A DNA stretch of 64,000 nt. Origin: Clostridium tagluense. GTDB lineage: Bacteria; Bacillota; Clostridia; Clostridiales; Clostridiaceae. Location: the NCBI RefSeq assembly GCF_003865095.1, contig NZ_BHYK01000007.1, positions 1 to 64,000 of the forward strand, given 5' to 3'. The notes below the pieces were generated by a model. The model worked only from the letters and a program-made list of their open reading frames with translations, had not been told where the DNA came from and did no database searches. Position numbers and translations under genes: made by a program. This document shows positions 8,147 through 17,720 of this stretch, piece by piece (the first letter of the stretch is position 1; each line of letters opens with the position of its first letter).

Positions 8147-11100
8147 ATGCCGAAAACTAAGTCGCATAAAATTAAGTTATTTATTTTACTAGCAATAACT
8201 TTAATTATTATTATTACAATGATTAAAGGAAGTAGTGAAATTAGTCATACAGAAAAGAATGTTCCCTTGGCAGTGAATGGGGTACTAGACCTGAGAAATT
8301 GGGATTTTAAAGAGGATGGTATGATAAAACTTAATGGAGGATGGGAGTTTTATGATAATCAATTACTTTTGCCTAAGGATTTTCAAAGAGATGCTAAAAA
8401 AAATCCTAGTTACGAACATTTACCAGGCATTTTCGGTAATCAGGGATATTGTACGTATAGGTTAAAGCTACTTATGAATAATAAAGATGAGCTTTATTCA
8501 ATAAAGATAGATTTTATACAAAATGCATATGAACTTTGGGCGGGCAATAAATTAATAACCTCTGTTGGACAGGTGGGGAAAGCTAAAAATGAAATGGTTC
8601 CACAATTAGCTCCAGCTATAGGCTCCTTTTATGTAGAAAAAGGAGAAACATATTTAGTCCTTAGGGTTAGTAATTTTTATAATGTATATGGATATATAGA
8701 TACATTAGTATTGGGCAAATCAGAAGAAATTACAGCTATGAGAGAGAAAAAGATAGCCTTAAGTCTATTTCTTTTTGGCTGTTGCATAATGGCTGCTATA
8801 TATAGTTTTGGAGTTTTTATTAATAGAAGAAAAGACAAGGCTCAATTATATTTTGCAATGATTTGCGTAATAATTGCCATTAGAACGTTATTTATTGGGG
8901 AAGGATTCTTAATTTCACTATTACCCAATTTTAATTATATCTTTTCTACAAAGATAAAGATATGGACCTTTTACTCATATATTCCTTTTATTATTTTGTG
9001 TATAGATAAATCATACGAAAAAATAATGTCACCTAAATTAGTTAAAACATCTAATTATATAGCTTTGATTTATACATTAATTGTAATCTTACTTCCCGTT
9101 AAATATTACTTATACTATATAGCGCCTTTTGAAACATTTGCACTGCTGTCTATATTTTATATGATGTGCAAAATCTCTAAAATATACATAGAGCGGGGAC
9201 AAACTGACTATATAGTTGTGGTAGGCTTATTTGCACTTTTTATTACAAGGATTAATGATATATTGTATGAATACAGTATTATATTTACTGATTCATTTGC
9301 GTCCCTTGGCATATTAATATTCATTATAGTAAATTACTATGTTTTAGCAAAGCGCCAAGCTAATGAGCTTTCAAGTGTTGAGAATATTAGTGCTAAACTT
9401 AAATCTTTAAACGATCTAAAAGATGATTTTCTTGCAGTAACTTCTCATGAACTAAAAACTCCATTGAATGGAATTATTGGGTTAACAGAAGGAATAGTTA
9501 CTAATAAAGGAGGCAATTTAGATGGTGAGCTTAGAGAGGATTTATTTTTGGTAAACTCTAGTGCTAAAAGATTATCTAACTTGGTCAATGATATGATGAC
9601 ATTTTCTAACCTTAAAAATAATGAAATTGTATTACATAGGAAACCAGTTAACATAAGTAATGTGGTGGAGATGGTAATAAAATTTAGTCGAATGGCTCTA
9701 AATAATAAAAATGTTATTTTTTCCAATATGATTGACAAAGATGCACCTTATGTATTTGGGGATGAAGATAGAATACAGCAAATTCTATATAATTTACTGG
9801 GCAATGCTATAAAATTTACACATGCAGGAAAGATAACATTGTCTTATGCTAAAGTGAATTCTTTTATTGAGATTTGTATAACAGACACAGGAATAGGAAT
9901 TCCAGAGCAGAAGCTTCATAAGATTTTTAATAGGTATGAGCAGGTGGATGGAATTTCAGAAAAATATGGTGGTACTGGAGTAGGACTTTATGTAACTAAG
10001 CAACTTATTCAAATACAAGGTGGTACTATATCAGTTTCCTCAACTATAGGAAAAGGAAGTAAATTTATATTTACTATTCCATTATGTACGGAAGAAGACC
10101 TAAGGGCTAATACAAAGGAAAGTCACCAAAATAAAAATAATTTAGAAATAGTAGCTGAATATTCAAAGCACTTAGAGTTAAAACCCAATTTAGTAAGTAT
10201 ATCCTTGGAGCATGAGAGAAAAATTATTAATGAAAATATAAAATTAACAAGCAGTGATAAATATAGAATTTTAGTAGTCGATGATGAGTATGTCAATCGA
10301 AAGGTGTTAAAAAATTATTTATCAAAGGACACATTTGAAGTTTTAGAAGCTTCTTCCGGCATAGAAGCATTGAGGATAGTAGGAGAAGATGCAGATTTGG
10401 ATTTGGTAATTCTTGATATGATGATGCCAGATATTTTAGGTTATAAAGTATGTCAGATTATTAGGGAAAAACATTCCATTTTTGAATTGCCAGTGCTAAT
10501 TATGACTGCAGATAGTAGCTTAGAGCATTTAGTTATATCTTTTGAATGTGGTGCAAATGATTATTTAAGGAAACCCTTTAATATGAATGAGCTAATGTGT
10601 AGAATAAACACTTTGATAACTTTAAAGCATTCTGTAAGGCAAGAATTAGCCTTAGTACATGAGCTTGGAATAGCTAATAAACAAGTTAAGCAGCTTAGTA
10701 TTCAAAGTGCAAAAACTAGTAAACGGGTTGAAGAACTTATGGCATATGATAAGGTCAAAACGGAATTTTTTGCTAATTTGTCACATGAACTTAGAACGCC
10801 TCTAAATGTAATTTGTAGCACAATACAATTAATAAGATCACTTGATGGATCAAAAAAACTAGGGGATGAAAAGATAAAGTATTATATCAATATCATGAAT
10901 CAAAACTCCCTAAGGTTACTTAGACTTATAAATAATATAATAGATACAACTAAAATAGAGGCAGATTACATAAGCCTTCAATTAAAAAATGGAGACATAG
11001 TCTATGTTGTAGAGGAAATATCACAGTCTGTAGCTGAGTATATAAAAAACAATGGAATAACCCTTATATTTGATACTGATGTAGAAGAAAAGACCATTGC

Positions 11101-11542
11101 ATTTGATGAAGAAAAAATAGAAAGAATTATGTTGAATTTACTATCTAATGCAGTTAAATTTACAGAGGAAAATGGAAGTATTCTAGTTAATATATATGAT
11201 AAAGGTGATTTTATTGAAATATCTATAAAGGATACAGGAATTGGAATCCCAAAAGATAAGTTAGAATTTATTTTTGAACGTTTTGCTCAAATTGATAAGT
11301 CTACATCAAGACAGAATGAAGGTAGCGGAATAGGACTAGCCTTAGTAAAGTCTCTTGTGGAAATGCACCATGGGGAAATCCATGCAAAGAGTATTGAGGG
11401 ATTAGGAAGCGAATTTATAATAATGCTACCAGTTAGAACAATTGATATGAATCAAGAAGAAGATAATCTTAAAAATAAAAAGGTATTTGAAACAAACCAT
11501 AAAGAAAATTTAAACATAGAGTTCTCTGATATTTATAAATAA
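8147..11542 (+). CDS. Membrane hybrid kinase: 7TMR-DISM, kinase, receiver, second kinase
   Basis: 1131-residue sensor. Order: TM helix (~10-27); extracellular jelly-roll sensor (~40-190, LNGGWEFYDNQ and YRLKLLMNN), as in 7TMR-DISM extracellular domains that bind carbohydrate-like ligands; seven-helix region (~200-400); HisKA with phospho-accepting H434 in TSHELKTPLNG and HATPase (N box YNLLGNAIKFT); receiver domain (VVDDEYVNRK, phospho-accepting D757); then a complete second HisKA (H880 in LSHELRTPLN) with HATPase (GIGIPKDKLEFIFERF, GSGIGLALVKSLVEMH). The C-terminus is NIEFSDIYK, a tail shared with the kinase at 37737. No response regulator gene is adjacent. Start supported by AAAAAGGAG. Confidence 0.9.
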   Translation: MPKTKSHKIKLFILLAITLIIIITMIKGSSEISHTEKNVPLAVNGVLDLRNWDFKEDGMIKLNGGWEFYDNQLLLPKDFQRDAKKNPSYEHLPGIFGNQGYCTYRLKLLMNNKDELYSIKIDFIQNAYELWAGNKLITSVGQVGKAKNEMVPQLAPAIGSFYVEKGETYLVLRVSNFYNVYGYIDTLVLGKSEEITAMREKKIALSLFLFGCCIMAAIYSFGVFINRRKDKAQLYFAMICVIIAIRTLFIGEGFLISLLPNFNYIFSTKIKIWTFYSYIPFIILCIDKSYEKIMSPKLVKTSNYIALIYTLIVILLPVKYYLYYIAPFETFALLSIFYMMCKISKIYIERGQTDYIVVVGLFALFITRINDILYEYSIIFTDSFASLGILIFIIVNYYVLAKRQANELSSVENISAKLKSLNDLKDDFLAVTSHELKTPLNGIIGLTEGIVTNKGGNLDGELREDLFLVNSSAKRLSNLVNDMMTFSNLKNNEIVLHRKPVNISNVVEMVIKFSRMALNNKNVIFSNMIDKDAPYVFGDEDRIQQILYNLLGNAIKFTHAGKITLSYAKVNSFIEICITDTGIGIPEQKLHKIFNRYEQVDGISEKYGGTGVGLYVTKQLIQIQGGTISVSSTIGKGSKFIFTIPLCTEEDLRANTKESHQNKNNLEIVAEYSKHLELKPNLVSISLEHERKIINENIKLTSSDKYRILVVDDEYVNRKVLKNYLSKDTFEVLEASSGIEALRIVGEDADLDLVILDMMMPDILGYKVCQIIREKHSIFELPVLIMTADSSLEHLVISFECGANDYLRKPFNMNELMCRINTLITLKHSVRQELALVHELGIANKQVKQLSIQSAKTSKRVEELMAYDKVKTEFFANLSHELRTPLNVICSTIQLIRSLDGSKKLGDEKIKYYINIMNQNSLRLLRLINNIIDTTKIEADYISLQLKNGDIVYVVEEISQSVAEYIKNNGITLIFDTDVEEKTIAFDEEKIERIMLNLLSNAVKFTEENGSILVNIYDKGDFIEISIKDTGIGIPKDKLEFIFERFAQIDKSTSRQNEGSGIGLALVKSLVEMHHGEIHAKSIEGLGSEFIIMLPVRTIDMNQEEDNLKNKKVFETNHKENLNIEFSDIYK

Positions 11543-11575
11543 ATTTATTATATATAAAATCATAATATAAGTTTA

Positions 11576-11615
11576 TAACCCCGCTGAAAATTATTTGAAA
11601 TTTTCAACGGGGTTA
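11576..11615 (+). terminator. Intrinsic terminator after the hybrid kinase
   Basis: Inverted repeat TAACCCCG-TGAAAATT with its complement at 11598-11615. The T-run is weak, but the stem is long. Confidence 0.7.
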
Positions 11616-11969
11616 ATTATTATTGTAAGGATAAGTTACTAATATTATTTTTCGTTTTTTCTAGGGCCAGGCCACCAGATCTTAACAAGTTAAAACAATT
11701 CAAGTAAAAAACCACATGTTTTTCATATAACAGTATGATATCATATTGTTATACTATATCATATTATATTATTATGTAGCATTTTTATTTAAAAATGTGG
11801 TTAATATAACTATAGAAAAGAATTCTACTATGATATCATTGTAAGTATACATTTAGTAACTATGGTTCATATAAGTATCTACTTGCAAAAAATGAACAAA
11901 CAGTATAAAATTATAAATAAGATTAAAATATAATGATATTTATGGTATATCCTAAGGGGAAAGGTTGAT
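11616..11969. promoter_or_regulatory. AT-rich spacer with palindromic candidate operators
   Basis: This 354-bp gap holds no gene. It contains a 26-bp near-perfect palindrome (11727-11752, one mismatch) centred on GATATC. Its 10-bp core ATGATATCAT recurs at 11830-11839. An outer repeat ACCACAT / ATGTGGT lies around 11710-11802. These could be binding sites controlling the DUF2156 gene at 11970; no regulator is identified. Confidence 0.4.
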
Positions 11970-12893
11970 ATGATGATTTTTAAAAGACTTACAATAGAAG
12001 ATAAAGGTACTTTAGAGAAATTTATATATCCATATAAATTTCTAAGTTGTGAATATTCTTTTACAACTTTATATATATGGAGAGAGGCTTGTGATATTTG
12101 TTTTACTATTCATAAAGGGGCTCTAATAATAAAGAAAAAGGATTTTGAAGGAAGATACTATTTTATGCAGCCTTTGGGCTATAGCAACGAAAATCTTAAA
12201 GAGATAATAGATGCACTAATGGATTATAAGACAGAAAATAATATGCACTACTTATTTAAAGATCTTGATGAAGGATTTATGGAAGAGATAAGTAACATAT
12301 ATGATGATGTTAGGGATATTTGCATAAAAGAAGATAGAGATAACTTTGACTATTTATATGAAGCTGAAAAACTTATAAAGCTTTCAGGCAAGAAGCTCCA
12401 TGGTAAAAAGAATCACTACAATTCTTTTATAAAGAGTTATAAATATGAAGTTAAAGACATTAAAGGGGAACAAGTTATAAGTGATGTAATAGTGGCTGCA
12501 GAAAAATGGTATGCTATTAATGAAGAAGATGATGATATGCTTTATTACGAATTACAGGGAATAAAAGATCTTCTTAAAAATATTGAAATTGTAAACATTA
12601 AAGGAATTGCAGTTTACGTAGATGAAAAAATAGTTGCTTTTAGTTTAGGAGAAAAACTAAATGATAATTTGGCAGTAATTCATATAGAAAAGGCAGATAT
12701 GGATTATAGTGGCGTCTACAGCTTTATTAACAAAACTTTTGTTGATAGATGTTTTAGTGATGTTAAGATAATTAATAGGGAACAAGACTTAGGAATTGCA
12801 GGTCTACGAAAATCCAAACTATCTTATCACCCCTTCAAACTAGAGAAAAAATATATTTTTAGTTTTTCTAAATGTTTAGTAAGTGATGTTTAA
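11970..12893 (+). CDS. DUF2156-family protein (GNAT-like fold)
   Basis: 307 residues resembling the DUF2156 proteins of Clostridia, which share their fold with the C-terminal domain of phosphatidylglycerol lysyltransferases (MprF) and FemX-type tRNA-dependent aminoacyl transferases. Recognisable points are FLSCEYSFTTLYIWRE near residue 27, KLHGKKNHYNSFIKSY near 140 and an NREQDLGIAGLRKSKLSYHP segment near the end. There is no membrane domain, so it is the soluble form; substrate unknown. ATG codons at 11970 and 11973 are both possible after AAGGGGAAAGG. Monocistronic. Confidence 0.75.
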   Translation: MMIFKRLTIEDKGTLEKFIYPYKFLSCEYSFTTLYIWREACDICFTIHKGALIIKKKDFEGRYYFMQPLGYSNENLKEIIDALMDYKTENNMHYLFKDLDEGFMEEISNIYDDVRDICIKEDRDNFDYLYEAEKLIKLSGKKLHGKKNHYNSFIKSYKYEVKDIKGEQVISDVIVAAEKWYAINEEDDDMLYYELQGIKDLLKNIEIVNIKGIAVYVDEKIVAFSLGEKLNDNLAVIHIEKADMDYSGVYSFINKTFVDRCFSDVKIINREQDLGIAGLRKSKLSYHPFKLEKKYIFSFSKCLVSDV

Positions 12894-12928
12894 AAAAATA
12901 GACTAGCATATAGCTAGTCTATTTTTTT
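12892..12928. terminator. Intrinsic terminator after the DUF2156 gene
   Basis: 16-bp perfect inverted repeat (12892-12907 with 12913-12928), A7 in and T7 out, overlapping the stop codon. Confidence 0.9.
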
Positions 12929-12937
12929 GAGGATAAA

Positions 12938-13074
12938 GTTAATGACATTTCAGAAGGAAAGTCTCCCATTTCTATAAGTGGGAGTTACAAGCTATAACAA
13001 ATAGAAAACTTCAGTCGAAGTCTAAATCTCCTTCTGAAGTCGTTAATATTGCAGCATCGCAGATGATGATTTAA
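12938..13074. repeat. Structured dispersed repeat, copy A
   Basis: A ~110-nt element closed by complementary ends (TTAATGACATTTCAG at 12939-12953 with CTGAAGTCGTTAA at 13034-13046). It holds an internal CTCCCA...TGGGAG hairpin and a trailing 31-nt segment (13044-13074). It is highly similar to copy B at 14152, with several substitutions keeping wobble pairing, and its last 31 nt are identical to copy C at 32908. I infer a non-autonomous mobile remnant, possibly IS200/IS605-related. Confidence 0.7.
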
Positions 13075-13137
13075 CCATATTTCAGCACTCAAGGTTACAA
13101 GATATGGAATTAAAGCTAGAGGGAGGGTAATAATAAA

Positions 13138-13686
13138 ATGAAAAATCTTTTGATAGGTGAAAAAGTAAAACTTACGTCTATAGATGAGGAAGATGTTTTA
13201 AAGTTTCAAAAGTGGTATAATGATGCGTCCTTTATGCGTCATTATGATATAGTAAGTGCAATTCCTAAAACCATAGAAGAAGTAAAAGAATTAGTTAGTG
13301 AAGCACAAAAATCCAATACAGCTTATATTTTTGCTATTAAAAATCTTCATCAAGAAGAATTTATTGGAGTTACAGGATTTGAAGATATATCTTGGAATAA
13401 TGGAACCGCTTTAATATATATAGGAATAGGCGGAGAAAAACATAGGGGTAAAGGTTATGGAATGGAAGCCCTTAAATTAACTATGGAGTTTGGATTTGAG
13501 GAACTAAATTTTCATAAAATACAGCTTACTGTGCTTGAGTACAATGAACCTGCTATAAAGCTATATGAAAAATTAGGATTTAAAAGAGAAGGGGTCTATA
13601 GGGAATTTATTCATAGAGATGGCAGAAGGCATGATATGTATTTATATGGAATATTGAGGTCGGAGTGGGAAGCTTTAATAATCTAA
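13138..13686 (+). CDS. GNAT-family N-acetyltransferase (RimJ/RimL type)
   Basis: 182-residue acetyl-CoA-dependent acetyltransferase. The start segment LIGEKVKLTSIDEEDVLKFQKWYND and the acetyl-CoA loop IGGEKHRGKGYGMEALKLTMEFGF (about 99-122) are typical, as is the late NEPAIKLYEKLGFKREGV motif with GRRHDMYLYGI. RimJ/RimL-type enzymes acetylate N-terminal amines of ribosomal proteins, polyamines or small molecules; the substrate cannot be read here. AGGGAGGG ribosome-binding site. It lies between two repeat copies and has its own terminator. Confidence 0.88.
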   Translation: MKNLLIGEKVKLTSIDEEDVLKFQKWYNDASFMRHYDIVSAIPKTIEEVKELVSEAQKSNTAYIFAIKNLHQEEFIGVTGFEDISWNNGTALIYIGIGGEKHRGKGYGMEALKLTMEFGFEELNFHKIQLTVLEYNEPAIKLYEKLGFKREGVYREFIHRDGRRHDMYLYGILRSEWEALII

Positions 13687-13714
13687 AAAAATATTAAGTC
13701 AGGTGGATTTTTAT

Positions 13715-13766
13715 AAACAAAAAACACAGTAGAGCAAGTATAAAATCTACTGTGTTTTTTTGTTTA
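13715..13766. terminator. Bidirectional intrinsic terminator
   Basis: Long inverted repeat AAACA-A6-CACAGTAGA with TCTACTGTG-T7-GTTT (13715-13733 with 13746-13765), between the acetyltransferase gene (+) and the small gene ending at 13792 (-). Confidence 0.85.
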
Positions 13767-13791
13767 TTGACTTTTAATAATTTAATATTCC

Positions 13792-13935
13792 CTAGTATTT
13801 GTTTTTAGTTCCTTGCTGTGCAGCTGTTTTGCTAGCATTTCCGTTACTCATATATCCGTTTTTGGCATTTTTACTATCTTCGCTGTTAGCAATAGTGTTT
13901 TGGTTTTTCTCTTTAATATTTTTGTTTTGGCTCAT
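13792..13935 (-). CDS. Small Asn/Lys/Ala-rich protein, possibly gamma-type SASP-like
   Basis: 47-residue hydrophilic protein starting MSQNKNIKEKNQN. AAAGGAGATG 6-7 nt upstream sets the start at 13935, not the more distant upstream ATG. The sequence is low-complexity, rich in Asn, Lys, Ala, Ser and Gln, with no Cys, and ends SKTAAQQGTKNKY. It resembles small acid-soluble spore proteins of the gamma type (storage proteins degraded at germination) and the two clearer relatives at 22556 and 25675. The canonical GPR protease cleavage site is not visible, so the assignment is tentative. Confidence 0.6.
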   Translation of the reverse strand: MSQNKNIKEKNQNTIANSEDSKNAKNGYMSNGNASKTAAQQGTKNKY

Positions 13936-14151
13936 AAAACACATCTCCTTTAATAAATATTCTTTAGTATGGTGACCATAAAACAAATTATTTATGCTTA
14001 AAATTAAACTATACTTGTATTAATTCCTTTTTTATTTTTAATAAAACCTATTTTTAAACTTAGGGAGTATCTACTAAAAAATACATCTTGATTAGGTACT
14101 CTTCTAAAATCGAGATTAGATCAGGTATTCCTATTTCTATCATGAGTTTAT

Positions 14152-14275
14152 TTAACGACACTTCAGAAGGAAAGTCTCCCACTTCTATAAGCGGGAGTTA
14201 CATGCTATAACAAATAGAAGATTTCAGTGGGAGTCTAAATCTCCGCCTGAAGTCGTTAATGGTGCAGCAATGCAA
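14152..14275. repeat. Structured dispersed repeat, copy B
   Basis: Second copy of the element at 12938, in the same orientation. End arms TTAACGACACTTCAG (14152-14166) and CTGAAGTCGTTAA (14247-14259) pair better than in copy A. The internal hairpin CTCCCACTT...AAGCGGGAG has one mismatch. Similarity to copy A fades after about 14275. The rest of the 13936-14537 gap is AT-rich with no gene; it should contain the permease promoter. Confidence 0.7.
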
Positions 14276-14537
14276 ATTATTTGAATTTTTACACAAATGC
14301 ATAATAAAAATGATAATAGAATATTTATAAAATATTTAGAAAATTGAAATAATTAACTCGTTTTTATTATAAAAATATGCTATATTAATATATAAATATA
14401 TATAAATGTATATACATATTTATAATTGCTTAATTTATAATGGTATCAATGTTTATGGTTTGCAAGTTTTATGGATAATAATTTATTTGCAGTGTTATAT
14501 TAAAATGTTTTATGCACAATAATAAGGAGGGCATATT

Positions 14538-15929
14538 ATGAGTAAAGTCGATGACATTAACGATTCAGGAAACGTGACGTTAAAAAGGGAACTTGGTCTT
14601 GCCGCCGCAACTGCTATTGTTGTAGGTAACTGTATAGGTTCAGGAATTTTTACCTCTGCTGCATCTTTGGCCGTTGCAACAAATCCTAAAACCGCTATGA
14701 TTGCATGGATAATTACAGCTATTGGATCACTTCTAATTGCGTTAAGTTTTGCAAGTTTAGGAACAGCTATGCCAAGAACGGGGGGGCCCATTGTATATAC
14801 TAGAGCTGCATTTGGTGATTTTGCGGGGTTCTTAATTGCATGGACCTATTGGATAGGTGCTTGGGTTGGAAATGCTGCAATTATAACTGCATTTATGCTT
14901 TATTTTACATACTTTGTTCCTGGTGCAACCACTCCAATAATGGCATTTCTAATTACTTCAGCTGTGTTGTGGTTTTTCACCATTGTAAATATTCTTGGTG
15001 TAAAAGGAGCAGGTAGGGTTAGTATTATAACAACGGTACTAAAACTGAGTGCTTTAGTAGTATTCGTAGTCATTGCAGGTATGAATTTTAACCCTGCAAT
15101 GCTTAGTACAGTATCAAGCGCTGAGGTTTCAGGAATGGGTACCTTACCAGCGGCAATTGCAATTGCGCTGTGGGCTTTCGTAGGAATTGAAAGTGCAACG
15201 GTTCCTGCAGGTGAGATTAAAGATCCAGAAAAAAATATTAGAAAAAGTACAATATATGGTACTTTAATTGCAGCAGCGGTATATATAATTGTTTCAATAG
15301 TTGCTATGGGTGTTCTAGATCAGGCTACATTAGCTAAATCAAAAGCGCCACTTGCGGATATAATTAACGCAGCAACTGGGGGAACTTGGGGTGGAAACTT
15401 TATAGCAATAGGTGCTATAATATCAACACTCGGAGCTACTTCAGGATGGATATTAACCACTGCTAGAAGTGCATATGGTGCTTCTCAGGATAAATTATTT
15501 CCGAAAGTATTTGGAGAAATACATCCCAAATATAAGACTCCTGTTGCTTCACTCGTAATAAGTGGTGTTGCAGCTAATATACTTCTTATATTAAATTATG
15601 TGGGTTCATTAAATGCAGCATTTAATTTTATGATATTACTTGCTACCTTGGCATTCTTGCCTGCTTATTCTTTTTGTGCAGCAGCAGATATAGTGCTTTT
15701 AAAGAAACATTCACCAGATTTTAATGTTTTTAATTTCTTAAAGAATTCATTTGTAGCATTGCTGGCTTTTGCATATTCTATATATGCAATTTACGGAACA
15801 GGTGCACAGGTTGTAATGTATGGGTTTATACTTATGTTAGTAGGTATTCCAGTCTATTTATATATGATGCTCCAAAATAATAAAAAAGACAAAAATGTTG
15901 ATGAACTAAGAAAGAAAATGCTAGGCTAG
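14538..15929 (+). CDS. Amino acid/polyamine permease, APC superfamily (APA-type antiporter)
   Basis: 463 residues with about 12 membrane helices. The first helix carries GNCIGSGIF (residues ~31-39), matching the GNxxGSGIF substrate-binding signature of AdiC/ArcD-like basic amino acid/polyamine antiporters. GGPIVYTRAAFGDFAGF and the FVGIESATVPAGEIKDPEKNI segment (around 215-235) are further APC marks. It should exchange or import an amino acid or polyamine across the cytoplasmic membrane; the substrate is not readable and no decarboxylase or deiminase gene is adjacent to hint at it. AAGGAGGGC ribosome-binding site; monocistronic. Confidence 0.85.
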   Translation: MSKVDDINDSGNVTLKRELGLAAATAIVVGNCIGSGIFTSAASLAVATNPKTAMIAWIITAIGSLLIALSFASLGTAMPRTGGPIVYTRAAFGDFAGFLIAWTYWIGAWVGNAAIITAFMLYFTYFVPGATTPIMAFLITSAVLWFFTIVNILGVKGAGRVSIITTVLKLSALVVFVVIAGMNFNPAMLSTVSSAEVSGMGTLPAAIAIALWAFVGIESATVPAGEIKDPEKNIRKSTIYGTLIAAAVYIIVSIVAMGVLDQATLAKSKAPLADIINAATGGTWGGNFIAIGAIISTLGATSGWILTTARSAYGASQDKLFPKVFGEIHPKYKTPVASLVISGVAANILLILNYVGSLNAAFNFMILLATLAFLPAYSFCAAADIVLLKKHSPDFNVFNFLKNSFVALLAFAYSIYAIYGTGAQVVMYGFILMLVGIPVYLYMMLQNNKKDKNVDELRKKMLG

Positions 15930-16138
15930 CTGATCGACAAGTGCTCAGTTATAAATAGTGGTTAAATGGGACCGCCAATTGTAATTGATGAAGTTGCAAG
16001 GTTGTTTTATAATATATATAATTATTAGTATTTTATGGTGAATACATTATAATCCCTCTTTACTAGTAACTATAAACTTTGATATGAGTTCAAATTTTGT
16101 GGTATACTTTAATAAGGCTAGAATTAGGAGGCAAAACA

Positions 16139-16426
16139 ATGGGAAATATATTGATGTATTCAAAAAAACAATTAGACAAAACACTAAAAAATTTCGCAAA
16201 AAATCAAAAATTAGGGTCTAATGACACAGCGGAGTGGATAAGACTCATAAATGATTTTATATATGAATTTGGTTTAAAGTCTGAGGTTAATGAAGAGGAT
16301 AAACTTTCAATAACCACCAATAAAGAAGAGCAAGTTGTTATTGAAAAAATGATGTATGTACTAGAAGGTACAAAAACTTCTTTGACATATATTTTTGATG
16401 GTAATATTACTTATATAGAAGAGTAA
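16139..16426 (+). CDS. Hypothetical protein, 95 residues
   Basis: Starts MGNILMYSKKQLDKTL at 16139, fixed by AGGAGG 7 nt upstream; the longer frame upstream of this ATG is not needed. Soluble, charged, mixed alpha/beta by eye, with an N-terminal helical half (KNFAKNQKLGSNDTAEWIRL) and a C-terminal strand pair (SLTYIFDGNITYIEE). I do not recognise a family. Followed immediately by a strong terminator shared with the convergent gene. The 15930-16138 spacer upstream holds nothing I can name. Confidence 0.65.
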   Translation: MGNILMYSKKQLDKTLKNFAKNQKLGSNDTAEWIRLINDFIYEFGLKSEVNEEDKLSITTNKEEQVVIEKMMYVLEGTKTSLTYIFDGNITYIEE

Positions 16427-16428
16427 GC

Positions 16429-16467
16429 AAAAAAAGTACGAAATATTTTTATTCGTACTTTTTTTTA
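16429..16467. terminator. Bidirectional intrinsic terminator
   Basis: Inverted repeat A7-GTACGAA / TTCGTAC-T8 between convergent genes ending at 16426 (+) and 16480 (-). Confidence 0.85.
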
Positions 16468-16479
16468 TGGAATACATAG

Positions 16480-17583
16480 TTATAAAATTTGCTTGTTCTC
16501 AGTTCTTTTATTCATAAAATCTCCCAATAAGATATTTATTAAAGCTATAGTGGGGACGCCAAGTAGCATTCCTGTAATTCCGAAAAGCCCTCCTCCGAGA
16601 ACAATCCCTAGTATTATAAGTAGTGGACTAAGACCTACCTTATCTCCAATAATTTTTGGAGATATAAACCATCCATCGATATTACTTAAAGTTACAACAA
16701 ATAATACTAGCTCTAAAGATTTTATTGGACTAAAGAATAGTGTTATTGTAACAGCAGGTATCATTCCTATGATATTTCCAAAATAAGGAATCATATTTGT
16801 TACTGCTATTACTAAACTAAAAGGCAACGCATAAGGTATTTTTAATATCATAAATCCTACAAAAGTAATAGCACCAAAAATAATAGAGTCAATTATTTTT
16901 CCAACAAAGTATTTTTTGAAAATAGTATTAGCTATTTTCCCGAAATGAACTACTTTAAGAGCATGGGATTCATTTAAAAAAGAATAAATGAATTTTTTAA
17001 TATTAAAAATAATGGATTCTTTATCAATTAAATAATAAACTGAAATTACTATGCCAGACATTAACTTCATAAAGAAAGAACTTAAACCTTTTAAGTTATC
17101 AATTAGAAGCTGTAAACCTGGGGTGAAATATGCTGATATATCTTTATTAAAAGTAGTAAGGTAATTTTTCAAGTAAGATGTAAGATTAAGCTTGTTTAAT
17201 AGTTTATTTTCAACTATAAAATCAGTAGACCCTTTAATTGACTTATCTGCTAATTGAGGAATATTATTAAATAGATCAACAACACTTTTAATAACATTAG
17301 GAGCAAGCAATAATATTGTTAATAACATTATACCTATAAATATTGTATAAATTATACTTATGCTATAAAATCTTTTTATTTTAGTTTCTTTTTCAATATA
17401 TACCATAAGTGGATTAAGTAAATAAGCTATAACAAAACCCCAAATAAAATAACTAAGTAGTGAATTTATTTTTTGAAACATTGAACCTATATTTTCAATG
17501 TTATTTATTATTCTAAAAAGAAGAAAAGTGATTATAATAATAGGGATAAGCTGTATGTAGGGTATTTTTTTATACCGAATCAA
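16480..17583 (-). CDS. AI-2E family transporter (DUF20 membrane protein)
   Basis: About 367 residues with roughly seven to eight membrane helices and the family layout: two to three N-terminal helices, a long soluble helical insert (~95-150), then a conserved C-terminal block with AVTNMIPYFGNIIGMIPAV, SPKIIGDKVGLSPLLIILGIVLGGGLFG and GMLLGVPTIA. Family members (YdiK, PerM, TqsA) are linked to AI-2 export or Na+/H+ antiport; the role here is not certain. The start is probably the TTG at 17583: a GGAGG lies 7 nt before it, whereas the earlier TTG at 17601 has no site and itself overlaps this GGAGG. Confidence 0.8.
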   Translation of the reverse strand: MIRYKKIPYIQLIPIIIITFLLFRIINNIENIGSMFQKINSLLSYFIWGFVIAYLLNPLMVYIEKETKIKRFYSISIIYTIFIGIMLLTILLLAPNVIKSVVDLFNNIPQLADKSIKGSTDFIVENKLLNKLNLTSYLKNYLTTFNKDISAYFTPGLQLLIDNLKGLSSFFMKLMSGIVISVYYLIDKESIIFNIKKFIYSFLNESHALKVVHFGKIANTIFKKYFVGKIIDSIIFGAITFVGFMILKIPYALPFSLVIAVTNMIPYFGNIIGMIPAVTITLFFSPIKSLELVLFVVTLSNIDGWFISPKIIGDKVGLSPLLIILGIVLGGGLFGITGMLLGVPTIALINILLGDFMNKRTENKQIL

Positions 17584-17720
17584 TATAATTCCTCCAATCA
17601 ATATCTATAAATATAAGTATAGCAGTTTGTAAAAAATAATTGAAGAGTTTTATTAGCAAAAATCAAAAGTTTTTACCAAGATGATAAAATAATGAATAAC
17701 TTCTCTTTGCTATTATGTGC

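Noticed and set aside
12938-13074. Repeat copy A considered as a riboswitch or ncRNA controlling the acetyltransferase gene
   Set aside because: A second copy lies upstream of an unrelated permease gene and part of it recurs at 32908, so a mobile repeat explains it better.
17584-17601. TTG at 17601 as start of the AI-2E family protein
   Set aside because: The only GGAGG lies downstream of this codon and correctly spaced from the TTG at 17583, so the extra six codons would include the ribosome-binding site itself.
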